Below are positions 37,401 through 50,100 of a stretch of DNA of 64,000 nt, piece after piece. The position numbers were made by a program, and so were the translations under genes. The notes beneath the pieces are model-generated. The model had not been told where the DNA came from and made no database searches. It was given only the letters and a program-made list of their open reading frames with translations. The stretch comes from Eupeodes corollae (Eukaryota; Arthropoda; Insecta; Diptera; Syrphidae), in the NCBI RefSeq assembly GCF_945859685.1, contig NC_079149.1:120005575-120069574 (forward strand). The letters are read 5' to 3'. Positions within the stretch are counted from its first letter, which is position 1. Each line of letters opens with the position of its first letter.

Positions 37401-40400
37401 TAAGGCAACAGAGTGGTAGTATATTTTAAAGTATTTGTTGTTGTCCTTTCCGGAAGAGGATTATTTGGTGTTTTGTTATCTTCTAGAATACACTTAACAG
37501 GAATACCCAACCTAGATATAAATAGCACTAATAAAATATATGAAAATATTGTTTATCATCTTTCTTTTAAAGTAATTTAACATCATTTTTAATGATGATG
37601 ATGATAATGCAAATGATTAAGGACAAGAATATCATAGAGTTGGAACGTATTCCAAATCAAAATTTGATCATGAAATTTTTTAAAAATCTTTATTCGAATG
37701 GAATAAGGTGATTCCTCTAAATTTTGAATAACAAAATTAGGAGCATTAAAATATATTGTTCTACTTTTGGTTGTGTTTACACCATAATATCCATAATAAA
37801 TTTAAAGTTAATCTTCACATCTCATGGCTAGCAATATTTAATTACTAGGCTTTATGAAACAATCAAAAAGAGCAGTGTAAGTAGTAAGTTCTCTATTAAA
37901 CGATATTCAAAGCTGATCAAGCCACCTACTGCCCTAATTTAGAAATGAAAAAAAATTAAATTCTTCTTAATCAAAAAAGTACTTCCCGTTCCCGTTTGCA
38001 TGCCTTTTAGAAACAAAACTGAATCGTTTATTAAATTAATTGCGATTGCGCAACACCTTCTATCATATATGTACACATTATATTACAAGAAGAGAAGAAG
38101 AGGTTGTAAAGCATGTGCAAATACGTGTCTTGATGCCTTTCCCTCCATTGTCTATCATGGAATAATAATATAATAATTGTTGATCGTCTTCCGTCAGATA
38201 GGTTTATATTTTGTTGTTATATTATAATTGCCATGCACTCCCACTTTTCTTTAATCGAGACAGCGGCGGCATTGTATCGTGTTTTGTGTTGTTGTTACAG
38301 CTTATAGTTTTTCTCTTTGTCTTTATGCAAAAATGTATATGTTGTTTTCTTCTCAAATCGATTTTAATGTTATTATTTGAATGTTTGTGTAATTCCCTTG
38401 ACCAATAAATAAAATCAAATAAATTGATTTAATTGAGTGTAAATGTCATGTTGTTGTTTTTAAAGGAAGAGAATTAGGAAATAATATAGCTTAATAAAGA
38501 TTTAATAATAATTATTTTGAAGAAGGTTTGATAAGTTTGAGTTAAAGACCAAGACGATGATTATTCGAGTACTTTTCGGTTGTGTTTTCTTTTTTGGAAA
38601 ATTTAACAAACATTTTCTTAAAAATTTCTTGGCCTTTATTCACAAACCTATGGTTTTTGAAACCACAACGGATTTTTTTTATTTCAAATATCTCAAGTTC
38701 TGTGTGCCCTATGAAAAAAAACTTTATGTCAAATTTGTAAAACAACAGATTATATTCCAACACTAAAACTCAATATTTCGTTGTTAGATAATATTGGTGG
38801 GCAAAATGGTATTTTTTTTCTGTGTCTTTCTCTTGTTCAAAATTCGAATATCACCTCATATGAAATTAAGTTTTTGAAACCTGACATTTAAAATGTTAAA
38901 AAAACACACTCAAAGCTGTGTTCAAGCCGAAGGTAAAATAGACTTAGGCTGATTTGGAACTCAAATTTAAAAAATATACGTTTCCTACATTATTTCCATA
39001 GCTGTCCAATTTGTTTTTAAAACTTGTTGTACCTTTTTTAGACGTTTGCTGTTTTTAGGGTTCAGGTTCAGGTTTTTTTTGTTAGGTTTGCTTTAGTGAA
39101 CTCTTTCAACTAGTGATCATTTTTTGAAAAAAAAAAAATAAATTATGAATTCTATAGCCCTAAATGATGATATCTTAAACACTTGACCTGATTTTCAATT
39201 CAGATTTGAACTTATGCCATTAAAACCGTTAGAAAAAGTATAAGTGCCAATTACAAAACATTTCCAATAATTCCATAGTTTAAAATAAAGTTGTTAAAAT
39301 TAATAAATAAATTAGGTGGCGCAACAGTCCGTTGAGAACTAGAGCCTTACAACTCACAACGATTACTGTTTGCGAGTCATTTCAGGGTTGGAGTGGTTCT
39401 ACAGTTTCTATGTCGAATCGGAACGGCTATTTTGAGAAAGCACTTTCCATGACAAGAATTACTCTTGGACGATTTGTCAATTCGTCCGAACAGGCAGTAC
39501 CCGTGAAAATAAATTAGATGGTATAGGCAGGGTTTGAACCCAATACCTCTGGCATTAAATTCCAACTCACTTACCATCACGAAACAGGTACTATGTACTA
39601 ATAATAGAGTTGTTAGATATTTAAAAACAAATTAATATAGTACATATGTTCTTCGATTAGAAATGGGTTAGGTTATGCAAGTTAAAAGTGGCTGCTGGTT
39701 GAAAAAGCCAAGCGACTGATGTACTAAGTTGGCCTAGAAGCGTTTGAGACAATAAATGACGAAATTCATCACATCACTGTGATGATTATAGAAGAAGCCT
39801 CCTTAGTGGAGTCTTCGTGTCATGAACACAAAAGGAGTTCAATGCAACTTCTGCAAAAATCCTTTGCAGAAGGTCTATGTTCAAAAGTATGCTTCCCTAT
39901 TAGGTGCAATTAGAACACCTTTTTATAATTGAGCTAATGAGCAATCAACCTAGTAAAATGATAACCACTAAGGTTCTAGCATCAAGCTGAGCCCAAATTA
40001 GAAACAGAGTGTTAATTACTTTTAAAATCTAACATCCCAATTTCTGAGAATTCTCTTATCTTAAAACAAAATCATTTGACTTCCATCTTCCGTTTTAAAA
40101 CCTCAATTAAAAAACAAATTGAATTAAATATTACCTTATTAGCTTGCTAGGTAACTATTTCAAAATATTCAAAGAAAAAAAAACAACAATAACTTTAATC
40201 AAGCAAAAAAGATATTTAAATACCTTTTAGTCAACACTTACAAACAATGTCTGGGTATAGGATATATAAAATTTGCCAGATCATCTCAATTCATTTTATT
40301 TTTATTCAAGACGAAGAATTCTTAAACTCCCCTTTTTTAATTCCGTTGGATTTTATCTTTAATTAAAAAGTTCAATCTGCTGTAAAAAAAAAATACTACT

Positions 40401-43400
40401 CCCTCATTTTATTTACCACTCTTCCTATAAAGTTCAACATCACGTAGTAACTAAATAAAACACCTTTTCAATTCACCCATTTATCTTCCAAGACATTTTA
40501 TAAAATTCACAAAAGGTAGAAAATGTTACATTCCCCCCTTCTTCTCACATTTACACACTTTTCCAAAGTGTAGGACTAATATCGAACTTTTAAAACGATT
40601 GATTTATACCTATACAAAAGTAAGTTAAAGATGATATCACGATAGTGGTCCATAGAGAGAGAGAGAGAAAAGGCGAAAGTCTTTGAAGCTTGGATATTCA
40701 TTTAATGTCATCTATTACTTGGATTGGAAATCATATTGATTTGCCTAGGTCAATCTTTGACTTCGCATGGTCACAATTTTACTGAAATTGCTTTCCACTT
40801 TCCTCGACACATTTCACTCCGAGTTTTATTGATTTTATTTGTTTCCGCAAAAATCACAAAGTGGAAGAGGATTTCCAATAATATACACACAAAAATTGTT
40901 AGCTATCCAATTCGCTTAGTGCGTAAGCGTATAATCATCATCATCATTACGAGTACATTACATTACTATCGTCGCGTCGTTTCGTCGTTGGTCGTCCTAA
41001 GGCTTTCAAATGGAACTCGGAATAGATTTCACGCAATAAAAACACAACTTTAACTTAACACACGGTCTTGCACTATTAAGCTTGAATAGAAAGTTTATTT
41101 GTTTTGTTGGTTTTATGTTTGTTTGTTTTATTTTGTTTTGTAACTTAAACTTATTCTATTCAATTAATTATTTTTATTTTGTTTTATTCTTTTATTTTTG
41201 GTGGTGAGTTTATTGAACCGAAAGGTTACTAACGTGTAGTGTGATGCTGAGTTTGGGATATCGATCCACTAAAATAAAAACAAAACTCAGATTGAAAGAA
41301 GTGAAGAATATTGGATATTGTTATTTCTCTACTTTTCGATGATGCTTCAAAAACTCTTGTTTTTTTCTACTTCTTCCAACAAAAATAATGATACAATAGA
41401 TTTACGTAGTTCGTATATATACCTACTTCTTTTTTTCATCTCGGGGATGAACAGATGACTAAGAATTGAATTATTTCGAAAGTTAGCAATAAAAATAGAG
41501 AACTTGCTAAGATATTGGAATAAATTGCGAAAACAAAAGACTAGGGTGTAATAAATCTGAATTTATATCTTCAACCCTGATGCTTTGCCCTGCTCTGCTC
41601 TCAATTCAGTTCATTTTTCCAGTTCTGACTTGGTTTTATTGCCTCGATGAATGAGACAAACAAAGCGGGAAGAAAAAATATATAAATAATTATTATTGTT
41701 TGTATTCATTGAGTATTAAATTTCTAATAGGTTGGGTTTTTTTCTTTTTTCTTTCGAAGAAGCATTTTATTTTCAATGTCACCCAATTAAAAATTAAATT
41801 TCATTCAAATAGGCAATAGAAATGGCGTTGAATGTTGAATATTTGGAGTCACATTTGCATTTGCTGTTTTGGGAAGACATCTTATTATCGAATAATGCAA
41901 ATACAGTTAAAATGTCTGCCCATTTCAATAACTATTTAGAATAATTTCAATTTTTTAAATATTATGTGCGTTGTTAAATTCTTTTATCGTCTGTTTTTGA
42001 CACTTTTTTTCTGCCACTGAGAGGAGAAAACTAGTCGATTAGTCATCTCGGCTTGACCCTTATCTTAAAACATGAATAATTTTTACATTTTTCCTAAAAT
42101 TCCTTTTCTCTTTATTTTTACAGGCTCGTATATCAATGCTACTAGGTGAGCGAAAAGGCCTCGAGAGTCTTAAATCTGATCTTATACGCCGAATTAAAAT
42201 GTTGGAATACGCTCTCAGACAAGAGCGTGTTAAATTCCATCGTCTTAAATACGGAACTGATCCGCCTCAACTGATGAATGAACTAAAACCGCCAAGCGAT
42301 GAAACAGGCATTGGCAACGAAGTCGCACCCGATTCCGAAGTACCCTACAGTTCGGTCTCAAATACAACATGGCGACAAGGTCGCCAAATGCTGCGACAAT
42401 ATTTGCAAGAAATTGGCTACACAGATAACATTATCGATGTCCGCTCGAATCGTGTCCGTTCACTATTAGGTCTTAATAATAATTCGGAACAAGAGGAGAA
42501 TGTTAGTCCCAATATAAATGGGAATGAAAATAACAAACGCGCCTCCGAATCTGAAGGTAATTCCAACAAAAAATAAACATTTTATTTAAATGAATGAATC
42601 AATTTTAAAGGGATAATTTTTTTTTAAATCGAAAGATATTTTTAATATTGCAGGTCGACGTACACCCGCCAAAAAAGCACAACAAATGAACGATGCCATG
42701 ATGTTGGAAACCGAAGCAGCTGTTATGGCTAACTTTGAATTCTTGGCCCAAACAGAAATGTCCGATGATGACGAAATAAATGATGACCTCGAAATGATGG
42801 CCGTCGATAATGATGAATCCGATGTAAAGACCACAAAACGAAACAAGGGCAAGGATATGATAAAGACTGAAGGTAAACCTTAAAAAACACTCACCTTCTT
42901 AAACCTTATAAAAGCTTAAATTTTAATCTTCTTATATATACAAAAAATAAAATGTTTGGCAAAATCAAAATAAAATTGCTAAATGTACATTTATTTTATT
43001 AAAATAAAAACAAAAACAAAAACTATTGTATCGACAAAATTATTCTGCTGTAGCAATGTACTAAAGAAATATCGAATTAATAATCTGTATTAATTATTAA
43101 CACACGACCAAAACACTGAGCATTTTTATTTTCTTCTTCTATATAAATAAATTTAAAATAAAAACGAAAAATAATTTTACATTTAAGTGAAATGAAACTC
43201 ACGATATAAATTAAATCTAACAAAAATTAAAAGAAAAAACACTCAAATGCTTTGCTTTTGTGCTTCTTCCACTCGATTACACTACATTCTTCTTTTTAAC
43301 TGTATCATGTTTTATCCTTCTCTCCATCACTTTGTTGTGTTTTATATTCTTTTAGTTTTATTCTTTTTCTGTGTGTTTTTCTATTTGTTTACAAATAATT

Positions 43401-46400
43401 TTATCTTCTGTAAATATTGTTAGTGCCTCTTTAACATCAACTGCTATTTAGTAAATTTCAAATTACAGTGCAATTACTTTTCTTATATTTAATTTAGCAA
43501 ACATACATCATACATATATGTACATAATAATTCAACAATGAGTCGTCCGGCACATTTTATCAAATATTTATTGCTTTTTTATGTTGAGGAGGAACTAAAC
43601 TACACTTCTATGCCTGCCCTTAAGTGGCATGATCGATCTTTAAGTCTCCATTTATTATATAGATATTTTTTTTTCATGGGAGTTCATTTTTAGTACATGT
43701 GTAGATGTGTATAAAGTGGATATACGGTTAAGATGTGTGTGTACACAATACAAGAAAATAAAACACCCAAACAATTTTTCCTTTTGTCGTTTTTTCACAT
43801 TGATAAGAAATTCAATGTTAAATCACTTCATTGTTTAGTTATTATTGTTTTAGTATACAAATATCGCAGCTGTTATTACCAAAAAGCACATGTTTCTCAT
43901 TTAAGTCAGTGGTGAAATCTTTCAATTTTAAATATGTATCAAAGCCTTTGTTGAGCTGGCCAGCAAATTGGGATCTATTTATTTCAGCACTCTCTGTTGA
44001 TCTAACCATAGATCAAAATCACTTAATTTTCCTTGATATAAACAAAAGTATATATCGACTGACTTCTGATATAAAAAGAAGTATGCAAAATTTCAAGTAA
44101 ATCGATTGGTTCGCAGATTTGGAAGAAGCTGTTTTGAGAAAAACTCGGTTTAAGATTGAAGTCCAGCATATGCATAGATAATAGATATAGTGTAATTTAT
44201 TACCTCTAATTTGAATCATCGATTCCCCTCTCTCGACGTAGCAGCTCAAAATGTCAACCTGTTTCTATTTTCGTTACGATCTTGCTTCAAGAGTATTAAG
44301 GTGGTTTTCGTCTAATGTCCGTCACGTACGCGTGACTATTTTGGCAGCAGCTTACGCCCATTGCATATATCATTAACATATTGAATCTTTTTAAAGAAGA
44401 GCCTGCTTTTTCATCATGCGGTCCACAGACCATTTGCAATAAAAATAGATTCACATAACATTTTAAGAAAATATTTTTAAAATTTCATAACGCATTCACT
44501 AGATGTAATCCCTAAAAGAAATTTTTTGCTTGGCAGCTGCATCGTGTTTTTCTAGAGCCGAAAACTCTTGAGTTCAAAAAAAACTTGTTCAACTCTATCT
44601 ATATCAAATCAAAGATACTTTCCATTAAAATGACGCATAAACCCAAATTACTTTTTTTTAACTAGAATAACTATCAACGTTCCATATACAAGTAGATAAC
44701 TGAAATAGCTCGTTTTTGTAGGTTATTAATAAGACACATGCCATTATTTCAAAGAAAATGTCTCGCATTTCGGAAAGAAACTTACAGTTTTAAGCCTATA
44801 TTTTTTAGGCATTAATAAATATCATCGCGGAAGAAAAATTAAAGGTAATTTAAATTTCTGATATAGACTGTAAATATGTTAAATCTTTTACGGACACAAA
44901 TACATTTTATTGTTAATTCCTGTTCATACTAAGTTATGCCATTTTATACTCAGTCACACCTAGGTGGTCTACGTATAGCTTTAAAGTTGTGAAAGAAATA
45001 AATACTTTTATCAGGGTTAAACTTCTATTGACTCCTTACACTTATTCTTTGACCAATTTTAAGCTTTAAATTTATAGTAATAAAAATTTTGTTTCATTGA
45101 TGTTTTTGGGTTTATAATTTTCATATTATTTTAATTGAAGCTTTTCATTTATTTACTTATATTGATAAAGAACAGAAAGCATAATGTCTGCGTGGATTCT
45201 AACGTAATGTAGTGTATTGTGATAAGCTTTCAAAACTGGTATTACAAAAAAAAAAATAAACTACAGGATTTAACCATTTGAAAACCTACCCTTTGGTTCT
45301 TCCCTTCATTGTCATATTAAAATACATAACAAATTAATTTAATTTTTCATTTTAAGTTGCTGAAGTTTCTTTAGTGCATCGCTTGAGCCGGAAAAAAATA
45401 CGCATCTAACAAAACAAAAATACAAAAATAGATGCTAAAACATTTAAAAACTCATCGAATTGGCCTTTTTTATTTAATTTAATGGTTTTTGTTTTTTTTT
45501 TAAATTATTGTTGACAAAAAAAAACATGAATAACGCATTTTTATTTTGCCTTGGTTTAATTTCCGGTTCTATTTATTTAAGTTTTAATTCTTGTTATTTA
45601 GTTTTTCTCTAATTTTTTTCATTTTTAAAGATATTGATGCCGAGGTTGGGGAGCAGATTCTGAATGATATAAATCTATTAACTGAAGGTGCTTAAAAACA
45701 AATATATAAAAGTTTAAATACCAAAACCCTAGAACATGCAATAAGTATTAGTAGATGAATAAGTTCAAAACATAAAAACAAAAAAAAAACATAGAAACTT
45801 CCTCTCTTTAAAAAAAAAATATATACAAATTTAGTGCATGCTTTAATGAATGAACATACATACCTTACCTTACCTACCTTATTATATACATACTTAGAAT
45901 GTTTTTAAATAAAATAATTACATATATTATATTCATTTTAGTAAACAAATTGCATAATTTTATTTTACCATTTTCATTATCCTATTTGTGTGTGTGTGTT
46001 ATTTTTGTTTGAAGGATACTCCAATACTGACTCTACACGACGCAATCTTATCTCCGGAGATGAAGAAGTGGACGCTTCGCTGGGCCTTGGTGAATTGGCA
46101 CAACTCACAGTCAATAATGAGGCTGAAAGTAATTATGACGTAGCAAATGCGAAAGATAGCGCTTATCGGAAAACATGGAATGCCAAATACACCCTACGAT
46201 CACATTTTGATGGCGTACGTGCATTGATTTTCCATCCCGAAGAACCAGTTTTGATTACGGCCTCCGAAGATCACACTCTTAAGCTATGGAACCTGCAGAA
46301 AACTGTACAAGCCAAAAAGTCTGCTAGTCTCGACGTGGAGCCGCTTTATACTTTTCGCGCCCACACCGGTCCCGTATTGTGCCTGGCAATGTCGGCCAAT

Positions 46401-47153
46401 GGTGATACATGTTATTCGGGTGGCTTAGATGGCAAAATTGAATGCTGGAAACTGCCAAGTTCAAGTATCGATCCATACGATTGCTACGATCCACAAGTGC
46501 ATGCGGCAACACTTGATGGCCACACAGATGCTGTTTGGGGTTTGACCACCCACCAAGGTAATATTGTGTCGTGCTCAGCTGATAGTACGGTAAAACTTTG
46601 GTCTCCAAAAGCCAAGGAGCCACTATTAAAGACATACGCATCCGAAGCGGAAGGAATTCCCAGTTCTGTGGACTTTGTTCGCAACGAGGCAGGTCACATT
46701 GTGGTTGCTTATCAAAGCGCTCATTGCATTATCTATGACACCGAAACGGGCAAGCAAATTATAAAACTAGAGGCTGCCACCGAAATGTCTGGCAATACGG
46801 GTAAATTTATTAACAAAGTTGTTAGCCATCCGACACTTCCGATTACAATTACCGCACACGAAGATCGTCACATTCGTTTCTGGGACAACACTAGCGGCAC
46901 ACTGGTGCATTCGATGGTTGCTCATCTTGAGCCGGTCACAAGTTTGGCCATTGATTCTCACGGACTGTATTTATTGTCCGGATCGCATGACTGTTCGATA
47001 CGCCTCTGGAATCTGGACAACAAGACATGCGTGCAAGAGATCACCGCGCACCGCAAAAAATTCGACGAAAGCATATTTGACGTGGCCTTCCATGCCACAA
47101 AACCATATATTGCGAGCGCAGGAGCGGATGGCCTAGCAAAGGTATTCGTCTAG
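34464..47153 (+). CDS. Cka: Striatin (Connector of kinase to AP-1), STRIPAK scaffold
   Basis: Regulatory B-type subunit that brings PP2A together with GCK kinases in the STRIPAK complex. Exons 34464-34700, 42124-42556, 42654-42872, 45631-45687 and 46015-47153 keep phase and give 694 residues. Residues 1-45 are Gly/Asn-rich. The striatin N-terminal block follows: IPGILHFIEHEWARFELER (caveolin-binding and coiled-coil region), then GERKGLESLKSDLIRRIKML and RQERVKFHRLKYG (coiled coil, PP2A binding). An acidic linker (MSDDDEINDDLEMM) leads to a WD40 propeller from about residue 380, with HTLKLWNL, STVKLWSP, RHIRFWDN and CSIRLWNL as repeat ends. The ATG at 34464 is chosen because the frame opens after a TAG at 34347 and has no earlier ATG. 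Intron 1 is 7.4 kb. The 57-nt exon at 45631 may be optional. The family call is certain. Confidence 0.95.
34701..42123 (+). other. Cka intron 1
   Basis: 7.4-kb AT-rich intron, donor GTGAGT and acceptor TTTTTACAG. Holds the SINE copy at 39312-39592, CGTCGT-type simple sequence near 36960-37010 and 40965-41000, and a GA-repeat near 40656-40670. Open frames inside it look random. Confidence 0.7.
39312..39592 (-). mobile_element. tRNA-derived SINE copy in Cka intron 1, diverged
   Basis: Same order as the 30620 copy on the minus strand. The head (about 39520-39592) has a box B-like GGTTCAAACC. The body shares, in forward text, GGTGGCGCAACAGTCCGTTG, TTTTGAGAAAGCACTTTCCA and CAGGCAGTACCCG. Several substitutions in the head suggest an old copy. 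I could not find adjacent target duplications. Confidence 0.85.
42873..45630 (+). other. Cka intron 3
   Basis: AT-rich 2.8-kb intron between the acidic-linker exon and the 57-nt exon. No element or gene recognised. Confidence 0.6.
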
Positions 47154-50100
47154 GAAGCATTTTCATTTTTACAACTATACATATTATATATATAAATATT
47201 AATTATACTATAAACTATGTTATGAAACAAAACAAAAAAAACATCAGAAAGAAAAGCAAAAAATTAATTAGTTATTTTTTAGATATAACAAAAGCATCTA
47301 TATATTAAAATAATAATAATAAAACAAATTTAAAAAAATCATATTAAATTATATACAAATTAAAAAAAAAATAATATGTAAAAACAAATAACAAAAAAAA
47401 ATCAATAAAAAAGAAATAAACAAAATTATGATGGAAAATTTGATTAATTATATAGATGGTAACAAAATGAAGTAGTTGCACAGCATTTGGAATCACATGC
47501 GAGATTATTTAAGTAGTAATACTAGTGGAAGAAGTAATAAAAGAGAAAAAGATGGCGAATTATTTGATATGCATGTAATCGAAACAATTCTTCATAGTTT
47601 GCTTTGAAAACAAAATGAAAAAATAAAAACAAATCAAAGAAAAAAAAAAGATATTTTTGGCTGGGCTTGAATGTTATTTTTTTTATTCCTTTTTTGTTTA
47701 ATTTGTATTATTCATAAGCAAACAGATTGTGTATGATGAATTTATGAATATTATAATCAATTCAAAGAAATCATAATTTCAAAAAAGAAAAGGAAAAAAC
47801 AAACAACTATTCACAAGAGAATCTCAAAACAAAATTATACAAATATTTTTTTTTCTTTTTTATTAACTTAACCTCTGAAGACTAATCTGTGAAATGAGTT
47901 TTTGGACAAGGGTACAGCTGACTCCAAATTTCTTGATAAAACCAATTTTAAAATATGGGAGTAAGTTAAAACTGTTGTATAATTAACAATAATTATGCGT
48001 AATATTATTAGTGGATAATTTTCAATCAAGCCTTGAATAAAGCAATATTTAGAAATTCATAGACAAATAAAATCGTTCATTATAACTAAAAGGGTGTATT
48101 TAATAAAAAAGAAACAAACACGAAAACAAAAATAACATCAAAAAAACACTTACCTCTTCCAAAGTAGCTCTGTAAGTCCCATTTTCAATGTACTCGTAGA
48201 ACAAGTTTTCATATTTTTTTAAGGGTCTTTGCTCACTAGTTGATTATGATTATGATGATTGATTAAGAGAAAGTTTCAATCTGCATTTAAATTAGCTTTT
48301 TGATTCACAATTATTTGATTATTTTATGCCTCATGTTGGATTGCAAATTTTCACATTAAAAAAGCAAACGGATTTTGTTGCAACAATGATGTATTTCTTA
48401 ATTACCCCTTTGAATAGAACTTTGAAAACAAACAGTTAAATGTAACAATAATGCAAATTAAAAACCTTTTTTGTAGAGCAAAGCATGAATTGATTCTGGG
48501 TACGTCCTTATTTAAAACTTTCAGCCAAAGTTTGCTTAGTTCTCAATAATATTCGATGCCTCGTTCGTGACGTTTATCCTATTTTATTTTTCTATTGCTT
48601 CAATGAATGCAGCTCTATGCCATCCTTTGGAAGTTTATCGTAAATCACTGCCTTTTGCATTATTGTGAAATATATGTATCTTTCGTTAGGGAATGTAGAG
48701 TGTATAGTATATACAATACAGCGGATGATTGAAATTTTCATTTGAAAGTGAAATATTGCAGGTAAGGATACGTTAGGGCATTGTGCTTTGATTAAAACTT
48801 AAAGCTCTTAAAATTCAAACTTGAACGATACCATTTCCGCAACAGTTCTGCAATTAACCGATCTAGAAGTTATACATGATATTATGAAGTTTTTTTTTCC
48901 AGAATAAGCTAAAAGGAAATATTAAGCTCAGACCTCTAAGGACTTATCATATTCAGATGTCCGTATAAATTACTTAAATGAGTGCTATATTGTTAAAAAT
49001 TTAAGACGAAGAACCGTTTTTTTTTCAACTAAAGTACTTCTGTACACTTTTATCTTCAACTCCAATAACTTCTTCACTTTCTGCTTTGTACCATAAGAGA
49101 AAAATAAAAGTATTTCCAAAGGAAAATAATTATTACAATCGGAATCTATCTACATGTAATTGCATTTGCAGTAGCACACGCTTATTGTCCTTTAATAGCC
49201 GTGATAAATATGTGAAAAGTTATTATGGGTGCTACAAACAAAGTTTAAAAATATTTCAAAATGATCGATTTTCAAACCCTTTTATATACTCCCTCACTAT
49301 TTAAATAAGATCCGATACACTTTTTATTTTGTTTTTATTAAACATGTTGGTGATATAATTTTAGCGCTTTTCTTTTTATTGCTCGATTACAGTCATATCA
49401 AACTAGAATTTTGTATTTCAAAGAAAATTCAGTAAAAAAATGACTATAAAGAGATTTAAATTTTAAAATCTAAGATTCTATAAAGTAAAATATTAAACAA
49501 TGAAAAAGAAAAATCAATCTTTTTTATACCTTCTTTTAGTTTTTTTTTTTTTTAATTTTTTCCTTCATAAAGTTTTGATTAATTTATGTGTCCACTCTAT
49601 TGTCTAATAGAAAGAAGAAAACAAACAAAAATAAGAGTTAAAATCTGTGCAAAGAACGTCGCAATGATCTTTTAGTTTATAATTAAAGTTTAAAAATTAT
49701 ATTATATCTAGTTTGAAAATTAAAAACAAAAATAAAATAAAAGTTAATCTAGTTTTATTATATATAATGTAGATTTTATCTTCATTGAATTATACTTATA
49801 ATTTAAAAATTATTCAAAATAAAACATGTATATGAATATATATTAGAATTTATAATAAATGCAAATAAAAGAAGAAATTAAAAAATAAAAAAACTATACA
49901 AAACATAATTTAATAAAAAAAAAACATATAGCAAACAAAACAACATTTAAGGAACGAATATGGAATACAATATGATATTCAAAAAATAAAAATGCATGAT
50001 ACATGTAACACATAAATACATTTAAAATTTCCCATTTTTACAGAATTATAAAGTAAAAACAAAATAAAAAAAAACAACAACAAGCAGATAAACTTGTGAA

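Noticed and set aside
37130..37528. 132-codon minus-strand open frame
   Set aside because: Looks like random translation with a poly-Lys end, no family features, intronic.
40724..41053. 109-codon plus-strand open frame
   Set aside because: Runs through simple ATC/CGTC repeats (poly-Ile); no family resemblance.
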